Of a DNA stretch of 64,000 bases, positions 52,481-62,700 are shown piece by piece. Both the position numbers and the translations under genes were made by a program. Origin of the DNA: Lathyrus oleraceus. Its lineage: Eukaryota > Streptophyta > Magnoliopsida > Fabales > Fabaceae. The stretch covers positions 299,606,536 through 299,670,535 of the forward strand of contig NC_066581.1 of the NCBI RefSeq assembly GCF_024323335.1, in the 5' to 3' direction. Below the pieces are notes generated by a model. That model saw nothing but the letters and a program-made list of their open reading frames with translations. It had not been told where the DNA came from and did not search any database. Within the stretch, counting starts at the first letter, position 1; the number at the start of each line of letters is the position of its first letter.

Positions 52481-52752
52481 GTAATGTGTTAATTTTGTTT
52501 AAAAAACCCTTCTCCCATGCCAAAAGGAGAAGTGAAGACATTGTTGGCATAATTGATTAATACAATGATATTCATTCAATAATCGCATGTTAAATGTTTG
52601 TTTTTCAAATTATTTTTTAATTTTGCTTTTTGCATGAAATTGGTGATCACCATAAAACCCTAAAAAAGAGAATAAAATCAATTTTTCCATCTGCATAATG
52701 ATTTGCCTTGTTTGAATTCTGAAGTCTCTTTATACTCAAAATCATTATGCAG
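52481..52752 (+). other. intron between Ogre protease and RT
   Basis: GTAATG at 52481 and a terminal ATTATGCAG ending at 52752 border 272 bp of T-rich DNA. Unspliced, the protease frame ends at once in TAA. Splicing as a phase-2 intron joins it in frame to the RT exon that starts TTAACCAAACCC. Ogre elements are known for an intron at this place. Boundaries are from reading only. Confidence 0.72.
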
Positions 52753-54480
52753 GTTAACCAAACCCATTGAACATAATGATCCAACACCATCTCCCAACTT
52801 TGAGTTCCCTGTATTTGAGGCAAAAGAAGATGATGTTGAAGAGATTCCTGATGAGATTACCCGTCTGCTTGAGCACAAGGAGAAGATCATTCAGCCACAT
52901 CTCGAGAATCTAGAAACAATCAACTTGGGGTCTGAAGACTGCATTCGTGAAGTGAAGATTGGGGCACTCCTTGAAGAGTCTGTTAAGAAAGGGTTGATTG
53001 AGTTGCTAAGAGAATATGTCGACCTCTTTGCCTAGTCGTATGAAGACATGCCTGGTCTAGATACTGATATCTTGCAACATTTCTTGTCGTTGAAGCCTGA
53101 GTGTGTGCTTGTGAAGCAGAAGCTCAGAAGAACTCATCCTGATATGGCAGTGAAAATTAAAGAAGAAGTTCAGAAGCAAATTGATGCGAGGTTTCTGGTG
53201 ACTTCTACATATCCTCAATGGGTGGCCAATATCGTGCCTGTGCCTAAGAAAGATGGAAAAGTCCGAATGTGTATGGATTACCGTGACTTGAATAAAGCTA
53301 GTCCAAAAGATGATTTTCCTCTACCACACATTGATATGTTGGTAGATAATACAGCTAAATTCAATGTCTTTTCGTTGATGGACGGATTTTCCAGTTATAA
53401 TCAAATTAAAATGGCACCCGAGGATATGGAGAAGACAACATTCATCACACCTTAGGGAACATTCTGTTATCGAGTGATGCCCTTCGGTTTGAAGAACGCC
53501 GGAGCCACGTATCAACGTGCTATGACTACCTTGTTTCATGATATGATGCACAAAGAGATTGAGGTGTATGTCGATGATATGATTGCAAAGTCGAAAACGG
53601 AAGTTGAACATGTAGAACACTTGTTGAAGCTTTTCCAGCGTTTGAGGAAGTACAAACTTCGCTTGAATCCGAACAAGTGTACATTTGGAGTCCGTTCTGA
53701 CAAGTTATTGGGCTTTATTATCAGCGAGAGATGTATTGAAGTTGACCCTGCTAAGGTCAAAGCAATACAAGAGATGCCTGCGCCCAAAATTGAGAAGCAA
53801 GTCCGAGGTTTTCTTGGCCGTATGAATTACATTTCGAGATTCATATCCCATATGACTGCCATATGTGCGCCTATATTCAGGCTCCTCCAGAAAGATCAGT
53901 GTCATGATTGGACCGAAGATTGCCAGAAAGCCTTTGACAGTATCAAAGAGTATATGTCCGAGCCTCCGATTCTGTCTCCAGCTGTTGAAGGAAGACCGTT
54001 GATTATGTACTTGACTGTGCTTGATGATTCCATGGGTTGTGTCCTTGGTCAGCAAGATGAATCAGGAAAGAAAGAATATGCAATATACTACTTGAGTAAG
54101 AAGTTCACCGACTGTGAGTCTCGGTACTCAATGCTTGAAAAAACATGCTGTGCTTTGGCTTGGGCTGTTAAGCGTTTACGCCAGTATATGTTGAATCATA
54201 CAACTTGGTTGATATCCAAAATGGATCCGATCAAGTATATCTTTGAGAAGCCTGCCTTAACTGGGAGAATTTCCCGTTGGCAGATGTTGTTATCTGAGTA
54301 TGATATTGAGTATCGAGCTCAAAAAGCTATTAAAGGTAGTATCTTGGCTGACCATTTGGCGCATCAACCAATTGAAGATTATCAGTCCGTACAATATGAC
54401 TTCCCCGATGAGGAGATTCTGTATTTGAAGATGAAAGATTATGATGAGCCTACGCTCGATGAAGGTCCAGAGCCTGGTTC
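52753..54480 (+). pseudogene. pol: Ogre reverse transcriptase and RNase H
   Basis: RNA-dependent DNA polymerase with an RNase H. RT motifs in order: CMDYRDLNKASPKD (about 53270), FSLMDGFSSYNQI (about 53370), VMPFGLKNAGATYQ (about 53480) and the catalytic YVDD (53567-53578). Then come the FLGRMNYISRFI connection and RNase H (about 53995-54350, DDSMGCVLGQ, YAIYYLSKKF). TAG stops occur at 53033 and 53453, each at a conserved tryptophan position (TGG to TAG). Confidence 0.9.
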
Positions 54481-54880
54481 CAGATGGGGTATGGTGTTCG
54501 ATGGTGCTGTCAATCAGTATGGAAATGGTATTGGAGCAGTAATTATCACTCCTCAAGGCACACATTTTCCTTTTACAGCAAGACTAACTTTCAAATGCAC
54601 GAATAATATGGCAGAGTATGAGGCTTGTATTATGGGTTTGGAAGAATGTATTGATCTTAGGATCAAACATCTTGATGTTTATGGCGATTCGGCCCTTGTT
54701 GTTAATCAGATTAAGGGTGAGTGGGAGACGAATCAGCCTGGCCTCATCCCATATAGAGATTATGCGAGGAGGATTTCAACTTTCTTTACTCAAGTTGACT
54801 TTCATCATATCCCTCGAGATGAGAATCAGATGGCAGATGCTCTCACTACGCTTGCTTCAATGATTGCGGTCAATTACTAG
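54481..54880 (+). pseudogene. pol: second (archaeal-type) RNase H of Ogre
   Basis: Tat-lineage elements carry an additional RNase H after the first. MVFDGAVNQYGNGIGAV, NNMAEYEACIMGL, VYGDSALVVNQI and RDENQMADAL give the D-E-D-D set of acidic residues in order, so the catalytic centre looks intact. A TAG follows at 54878, probably a former tryptophan codon before the integrase part. Confidence 0.85.
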
Positions 54881-56211
54881 AATGAAGTCCTAAATATTAC
54901 CATGATGCGCTTGAATAGACCAGCTCATGTGTTTGCAGTTGAGGAGGTGAAAGATGATAAGCCATGGTATTATGATATCAAGTGTTTTCTCCAAAGTCAG
55001 AGTTACCCGCCTAGGGCATCTGTTAAAGATAAGAAGACCTTGAGGAGATCATCTGGCAGTTTCTACCTTAATGGCGATGTGCTTTACAAGAGGAATTTTG
55101 ACATGGTTCTGCTCAGATGCGTGGATAGACACGAAGCAAACCTGTTGATGACTGAAGTCCATGAGGGTTCATTTGGTGCTCATTCCAATGGACATGCTAT
55201 GGCTAAGAAGATGTTGAGAGCAGGCTAGTATTGGCTGACAATGGAGTCTGACTGCTGCAAGTATGTGAAGAAATGCCATAAGTGTCAGATTTATATGGAT
55301 AAGATTCATATTCCCCTGACACTTCTGAATGTTATTTCCTCACCATGGCCTTTCTCTATGTGGGGAATTGACATGATCAGCATGATTGAACCAAAGGCGT
55401 CAAACGGTCACCGTTTTATTCTCATAGCCATTGATTACTTCACCAAGTGGGTTGAAGTGGCATCGTACACAAATGTGACCAGGCAGGTGGTTGTGAAGTT
55501 TATCAAGAACCAATTCATATGCCGATATGGTGTGCCAGACAAGATCATTACTGATAATGGATCTAACTTGAACAATAAGATGATGAAAGAGCTGTGTAGC
55601 GAGTTCAAGATTGCACATCATAATTCTTCTCCCTATAGACCCAAGATGAATGGGGTTGTTGAAGCTGAAAACAAGAACATCAAGAAAATTATTCAGAAGA
55701 TGGTTGTTACGTACAAAGATTGGCATGAGATGCTTCCATTTGCTTTGTATGGCTATCGTACATCTGTCCGCACTTCAACAGGGGCAACCCATTCTCCCTT
55801 GTATATGGCATGGAGGTTGTGCTCCCTGTAGAGGTCGAGATCCCATCAATGAGAGTCTTGATGGAAGCCAAGTTGGTTGAGGCTGAGGGGGTTCAGAGTC
55901 GTTATGACCAACTGAATTTAATTGAAGAGAAGAGATTAACTGCCATGTGTCATGGTCAGTTATATCAGCAAAGGATGAAGAAAGCCTTTGATAAGAAGGT
56001 CAAGCCTCGTGTGTTCCGAGAAGGTGACCTCGTACTCAAGAAAGTCTTGTCTTTCGCGCTCGATTCTAGGGGCAAGTGGACTCCAAACTATGAAGTTCCA
56101 TATGTTGTTAAGAGAGCCTTTTCAGGCGATGCTTTGTTGCTCACAACTATGGATGAGGAGGATTTCACTCGTCCTGTGAATTCAGATGCAGTCAAGAAAT
56201 ACTTCGCCTAA
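54881..56211 (+). pseudogene. int: Ogre integrase
   Basis: Inserts element cDNA into chromosomes. The HHCC zinc finger spans about 55160-55285 (CCKYVKKCHKC at its end). The core has the three acidic residues: GIDMIS at 55370, TDNG at 55553 and VVEAENK at 55661, the last two separated by 35 residues. A TAG at 55226 replaces a residue between the zinc finger parts. A frameshift near 55795-55802 moves the C-terminal part to the frame starting MEVVLPVEVEIP (55810). The C-terminal domain (DLVLKKV, WTPNYEVPYVV) runs to the natural TAA at 56209. No chromodomain, as expected. Confidence 0.88.
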
Positions 56212-56232
56212 AAATAAAAACAGAATAGCTCG

Positions 56233-56383
56233 CTAAGTTGAAAACCCGAAAGGGCGGCTTAGGCAAAAATGAGCGTCTCGGTGGATTGAAAACCCGAAAG
56301 GGCGATCCAGGCAAAAGTTAGAGACATAAAAAAAATGATGATATATCCCGCTAGATTGACTACCTCACCCTGGGGCAATCTAG
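56233..56383 (+). other. three consecutive RNA-hairpin units after pol
   Basis: Hairpins at 56233-56262, 56282-56309 and 56351-56383 share one plan. Each has an outer stem of seven or eight pairs closing on TTG...C, a four-base 5' bulge (AAAA, AAAA, ACTA), and an inner stem with a small loop (CCC-GAAA-GGG twice, then CCTC-ACCCT-GGGG). Each is followed by a GG-A-rich-TGAG/TTAG tail. Outer stems differ in sequence but keep pairing (CTAAG/CTTAG, TGGAT/ATCCA, CTAGATT/AATCTAG), so structure appears conserved. They start 22 bases after the pol stop. Function unknown. Confidence 0.75.
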
Positions 56384-59300
56384 GAAAAAATTAGGGATTT
56401 GGCAAGTAACTGCATCCTGACAAGACTCTGTTCTATAACTGTCGTCTATCAAAGATTCTCACTCAGTCATTATCAACTGAAGTTTCGAATACAGTGGATT
56501 CAGAGTTGGTGGAGAAACGGTCATTATGTTCAATGTAGCCCTTTTCCATGTATATCACCAATTTCAAATTTGTAAAGATCCATGGAGTCTCGTCATTTAC
56601 GGACTACCATTCTCTTAAATAAATTTGAGCCTTTATCCAATTCTTGGCACTCTTATTTGTTTCTGTTTAACAAATGTTTGCATGTTTTAATTGATAAATA
56701 TCATTGTTTTAAACAAATAAAGTTTTCAAAACTGTTTTAAGCAAAGTGAACATTCACAATGACTAAAAGGATAAGTGGAAAATCCTCAGTGCTTCCCCAA
56801 AGATCGTATGATCACCAAAGGGTAAGACATTCGTTCATATTCTGGCATTTGTTTTATGTCCTTTTCATCAGCTTTCAAGTTGTCTCCCCAGCGAGCGCAT
56901 AAGGAATGATACATCATCAGCTTCATAGAGAGTCTGATATGAGAAGTTCTCTTTAATGGCTCTAGATTGATCTATCTTATTGGATTACTTTCCCCTAGCA
57001 GAATTTGTGGATGTTCATCCAACACATTCCCGGATTAGTTTGTTTGTGAATACATGCTTGTTTTCCCCCGTGGAGTCCTAGCAATCCATGACTAGTTGTA
57101 TGGTTGATATGTGGATGATCCCTTCTGTTCCAGTTCTTGCCTCGATATTTTAGAGACGTGTATCCCTCTATATCAGGCACTAGCATTTGTGTTTTATCAA
57201 TCATATGGTTGTCATCTCTTGTGAGGACTGACCTAAAATCCCTTATAGATTAATAAAAGTTGATATGCTATTCTACTCACAAGGAGGTTTGTCTTTCCCC
57301 AGCATGAGTAGAAGTCCCCGGCGGAGTAAGCATGTGTTCCCTGCAAAGCTATCTTTTCGAATAATCGTCTCCTCAGCAGGAAGTTGCCTAGAGCAATTGG
57401 TGAAGGGCTTGTCTCCCTTTTCATCCCCAGTATGTCGCTTGTAGATGCAGGATTCATTTCCAATTTCTCCAGCCAGGGTAGTTCCCTCGAGTGGAGCAAA
57501 TGTTATTATTTCCCCCTTTGCAGAGTTTTCTCTCCGGTAGATAGGAGGGAGTGTTGGTGTACTTCTGTTTGGTGGTTGTTCCCCACAGAGTTTCATATCA
57601 TTCCTTGATAAGCTTCCCGGGTAGAGTTTCTTCTCAGGTGGATCTTATTGTGTTTTAACCACCTGTCCCCGAGGGAGTTGATGGAAATTCCCCGGCAGAT
57701 CTGCTACATCTTCCTTATGTCAGGATTGCTTGCTCCTGGAAGCACTTCCCTTGTTCACTCTTATCCCAGAGATGATCCCCATCAAAGTTGAGTTCTCTGT
57801 TTGATCATCTTCTTTCGCTGTTCCTGAATACATCTTCCTTGTATCCTCAACGAGTGTAGCTCTGGGATAGGGTTTGATATCCTCGATGGTTTATTTTCAT
57901 CCTTCTCGGTTTGTTCCCAAGCTGAGTTCTCCGGTGGGCTTTGCCTTTCTTGACGAGATGTTGTGCCGAGTGTCCGTTCGTGATTCTTGGACTTATTTGT
58001 GATATGTCTGTTTGTCAGCATTAATCATACACAAATCATGCATATACATGCATAATCATAGCATTCATATATTCATGATTGCATTCTTTGCCATATATCT
58101 TTGCTTGATATCTCCTGCTATTGGTGAAATATTCTTCCCCAAGCCGATGTTCGTGTCTGATCTCTCCATATAGAGTCAGCCCCATAGGCAGAAAGTGTCT
58201 ATCTTCTCTTCTTTCTTTCCCACCGAGTTACGTCCTCGTGGAGGATTGTTGTTTCAGTTTCCTCCCCAGTTGTGTATCGGGATGGAATTACTCCCCTGAG
58301 TTATATCCTCATCGAGTTGAGTCTTGGTTGATTGTGTCCTTCTAGTTTGTTCCTAGATTGATTTCCTTTCTTGTTATCCCCTGTGGTTCAGTTGTTCAAT
58401 TGCTCAGTAACCAGTAATTGTTCATCTCTTCCCCAGTAGATCCGGTGGCCTTCTACCCAGTAACCGGTAGTTGTAAGTCCTATTTCTGTGGTTTTCTACC
58501 CAGTAACCGGTAGATGTAATCCCCTCTTTGTTGGTTATCTTTGCCCAGTAACCGATATTGATATTCCTTCACTTTCGAGTATACCACCCAGTAACCGGTG
58601 ATATATCTCTTGGATAATAGCTCTTGTCAGGCAATTTATCCCTTGCGAGGCATCTTTCATTTACCCTTGTTTGGTAATGATTGTTTCTCCTTCTGATTGG
58701 TCATTATTTTATACCCAATAACCGGTATCTCGATGTGCTTTCTTTTCGGTCGATTTATCCTTTATTAACCCAGTAACCGGTTGTGGATAATCTTCCATGC
58801 GAGTATGTTACCTACGTTTTACCCATATAACGGTAGTAGATAATATGTCTCATGCGCTCTTCAGTTGAAGTCTTTTTCTTCCTCAGTCGAGTAAGATTCG
58901 TATTTCCTTGTGGAATCGAATGCCCATCTTGTAAGTCGAGTTTGCTTTTTCAGCCCTCCTTTCGGATGATGAGTGTCGTGGATATGTTCCCAATTCACGC
59001 CTGGTTGGTCACCTATTATATGCCCAGTAACCGGTATCCCTGGTGTTCCTTCCTTCTGCTCCCTATTATGACTTTTTGTCCCATGTGGAGTCAGATTTTC
59101 CTGAGTTGAGATGTGCCTTTTAGGTCCTCCTCAGATGTTTCAGATGATTGATATCTCTCACTCTTATACCGGCCTTAGATATTCTTTCTCCCTGAGCATG
59201 TTGTTCTCTCACCCAGTAACCGGTGTTTTGATAACATGTCTCTCTTTGAGTTTATTACCCAGTAACCGGTAATACCTCGTTGTTTCTTCCTCAGCCGCGT

Positions 59301-59734
59301 CCTTTGTGGACATCCCAGTCTGAGTCTGGATTTTATCCGATGTATCCTTTATGGATAGTTTTGTTATGTTGGCATATTCCCCGATACATGCATCTTTGCG
59401 TCAGCTCGAGTCTTTCCATCGATTTATTTTCATGGAATCACTTCGTGTCTCCCAGCAAGTTTTCAAGTCGTGATCTGCTCATGCATTTTTACCTTATTTC
59501 CCCCTAGAGTCTCTGTCTCCCTAGTGAGTGTGTTCCTCCTATGGATTTTCAGTTTCTCCCGATTTCTTTTCCTTTGTGGCAATTATTCACCATGAAGATT
59601 TTATTTTTGCATACATACATTTGCATCATGAGGTCTCTTAGGGACCAAAATTCGTCTCCTTGTTATTATTTAAGCTCATTCTATCTCGTCGAGACAAAGA
59701 TTTTAACCTTCATATCTCTGGCTAGAACGACCTT
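56384..59734 (+). other. 3' UTR of Ogre-C
   Basis: About 3.3 kb of non-coding DNA, richer in C and T than the LTR. Its last kilobase matches the Ogre-B 3' UTR in reverse complement. Many short frames on both strands are not conserved in order or domain content and are not called. A repeat-motif array lies at 58400-59275. Confidence 0.7.
58400..59275 (+). repeat. dispersed ACCCAGTAACCGGTA motif array
   Basis: About eleven copies or close variants, near 58409, 58457, 58498, 58542, 58588, 58711, 58768, 58821, 59021, 59212 and 59256, with unequal spacing of about 40-200 bp. The core AACCGGT is nearly palindromic. The same motif recurs in reverse complement in the Ogre-B 3' UTR. Confidence 0.85.
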
Positions 59735-59745
59735 AAATAGGGGCA
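59735..59745 (+). other. polypurine tract of Ogre-C
   Basis: AAATAGGGGCA two bases before the 3' LTR start; matched by the Ogre-B tract. Confidence 0.75.
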
Positions 59746-59747
59746 TC

Positions 59748-62700
59748 TGTAAGACCCTAATTTTGATCCTAAGATCCCTTATGGCATCATGTTATTACAC
59801 AAGTGCATTGCCTCAAGGATCATAGCATGTTTGGCTCTTTAACCCTAGGGTTGGGACTTGTTTGAGTGCTTTGAGACCACCAAGCATGCTTGTATTGTAT
59901 ATTATCGCTTTTATTATTTGATTACTAACCAAAAGCACAAAAATATGCCACTAACTCTTTTTGTTTTGAAGCTCAAGTAATCATGTGCTCCACAAGGCTC
60001 CTAAGCCCAATGCAATGGCTAGATGAAAATGAGAAAAAGCATGGCAATGTTCCACAAAGTTCCTAATAATCATATATGTCTCCCAAGTATCTCAATTTTC
60101 CAATTTGATTAAGATAACCCAAAGGGCTTGAGGATTGTTTCCCAAGGAAACCCTAATTTCACTATGCTTTCACTGTGCCTTGCCCATGAAGCAACCTCAA
60201 CCTCTGATAAAATTTAATCAAGGGAAGTTATTTCATTCATACTTTTATACATATGTGAGCCTATTTTAGGATCCTCAATCATTTATTCATCAAGATTGGA
60301 AGTTTGGCCTTGAAAAGTTGACCAGTTAAGTCATCTGACTAAGTTGAGCACCATTGAGATATAACTTTTGATGTGCTTGTCAAATGAAGATGACCCCAAG
60401 AGAAAACATGTTCTTAATAACCATATGAACAACTTTCATGTTCATCAAAAATCCATTTGAAACTTGGAATGTCATAATTAATTTCAAAACATTATAGGTC
60501 ATTTTGACTGAAACCCTAATTTTGGGTCAACTTACCAAGGGCATAACTTCCTTAATTTTTATGATTTTGAGGTGAGACCAAATGGATTAGAAATGTTGAG
60601 ATGTCTACTTCAAATGTTATGTTGGACAAAATTTCATAATCATAAAATAAATACATGTGATAATGCAAAACATTATAGGTCATATTGAACCTAATTCATT
60701 GAATTTGAAAAAGTACCCAACTTCAAATGCCCAAACTTTGTCATAGAAAATCCAAATGATGAAACATTTGAGTCTAGATTGAATATCTTGAAATGATCTA
60801 CAACTTTGATGTTGAAGATTTTTCCATTTGAAGCTTGTATCATGAGGACAGAAGGGTTTGATTAAGCTTGCTTTTGATGAATTTTTTCAAAGTGTTTTGA
60901 ATATGTTTTGTACTTGGATTTTCACAGCCTGTTTTCATCAATTTGCACATGCAAAATGAATTGTTTCCCAATATGACTTTTGTTCTTTATTTCAAGGGCT
61001 TTCCAACCATTACTCACATTACTCATTTGGATTTACCATTTGTGAGTTTCGAAATGATCTTCATTTATGTGCATTTTGGTATTTAATGATGAAACTTGAA
61101 TGTGCAAGTTTTTTCCATCCAATGTTAACGTCCATTTGCTTTTCACTTGATCTCAGCATGTTTTTGGATCCATCATTGGGCCTTCCACACGCTGGCACAT
61201 GCCCATGCAAGCAAAATTCAAATGGTCATGCACATGAAAGAAGCGTGTGATCTGATGCCTTCAGCTATAAATAACCACTTCCTCTCATTCATTTGGGAAC
61301 CTTTTGGAGATCTAAATTGCTGCAGCACTGAAACCATAGCCATACCAAAGGGATTATTCAAATTTTGTTTTTACTTTCGAGCTTGAAATTCAGCATCATT
61401 AGCTGAACTTCAAAGACTAATTCCTTAGCCTTTCACTTCCCTTACATCCATAGATCAAAGAGGAGCAAGGAACTTGGAGGATTCGTGGCTAGAAGTGCTT
61501 CAACTCAGAGGTATACATTCAAACTTTTTGGATCTAGAACTCTCAATTCAATGTAGCATTCTTGTGTTTGTGTGGTTTTCTGAAGTCCTCACACTTGAGG
61601 CAAGCCATTGATGCTTTCAATTCATCATTTCATGAACAAACAGTTGGAACACCATGATCTTCCCTTTCACATTTATCTCAATATAGGAAGAGTGAGGAAG
61701 ATCCATTGGTATAGTGATGATCTCCATCACACGAGCTTCATTTCCATGGCCTTGTTTTTAATTTTCATTAAAGTTCATTTTCCTGCAACTGGTGGCCGGA
61801 GTTGGTTGTCTAGCCGGAGAAGATGGTGGTTTCCACCACCACCACCACCACGTGTGCATCCTCCTGGCCCTTGGATTTGGTTTCCACATTTTAATCTTGT
61901 TCATTCATTGTGTTTACCTCATTTAATACGCATTGTGGCGCGTTTGACTTGGATGTACCATGCGCCCTCATATCTGGACCATCCCTTGATGCCACGTCAA
62001 TTAATGAGTTCCGTCACGTGGCTGTGGTTTTTTCTATTTATTCCATTTTCTTTTATTTTCAGTTAATTCATTGCATTTTCAAAAATTCATAAAAAATTCA
62101 TTTGAAGTCATAACAATATGAGACCAATTCCAAAACTTTTCTTGAAAAATCTAGTTTAATATTATTTGATTTTTAATGGTTTTAATTCATTTTAAATTAC
62201 TTTATGACTTTTAAAAAATCGAAAAATATTTTCATAGGATTTATGGATCATGATAAGTCAATGAAAAATAGTCTCATCAATTTCTTATTTGATTTGAGAT
62301 TATTTGAGATTTTAATTCATATTATGCTATTTTTAATTGTTTTTTAATTGATTTTAAATACTTTCTGGTTTCAAAAACTTGTGAGAAAATTAGTCAAAGT
62401 TTGTTTGACCATGTTGAACCTATGAGAATTTAATTGGACTTGTTGAAGTTGATTTGAATTGAATTTGAGGTTCAACCTTATTTGTTTATTTTTTATTTGC
62501 ATTTTACTTTTATTCAAAAAATACCAAAAAAATACCATTGACTCTTTGACTTGTTATCTTCATTTCTCTTCTGTTTGGTGTTGATTGATGTTAATTTGAT
62601 TCACATTTGATCAATTGGATTTGGTTGTGGAATTCTTTTCCCCTCCCTTTCATCTTCTTCCCTTTCTTTCCGTCAAATGGCCAATGAGTTAAAGTCTTGA

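Noticed and set aside
53048..55831. Endogenous pararetrovirus
   Set aside because: RT is followed by a second RNase H and an integrase, and LTRs and a primer site are present, so this is a Ty3/gypsy Ogre element.
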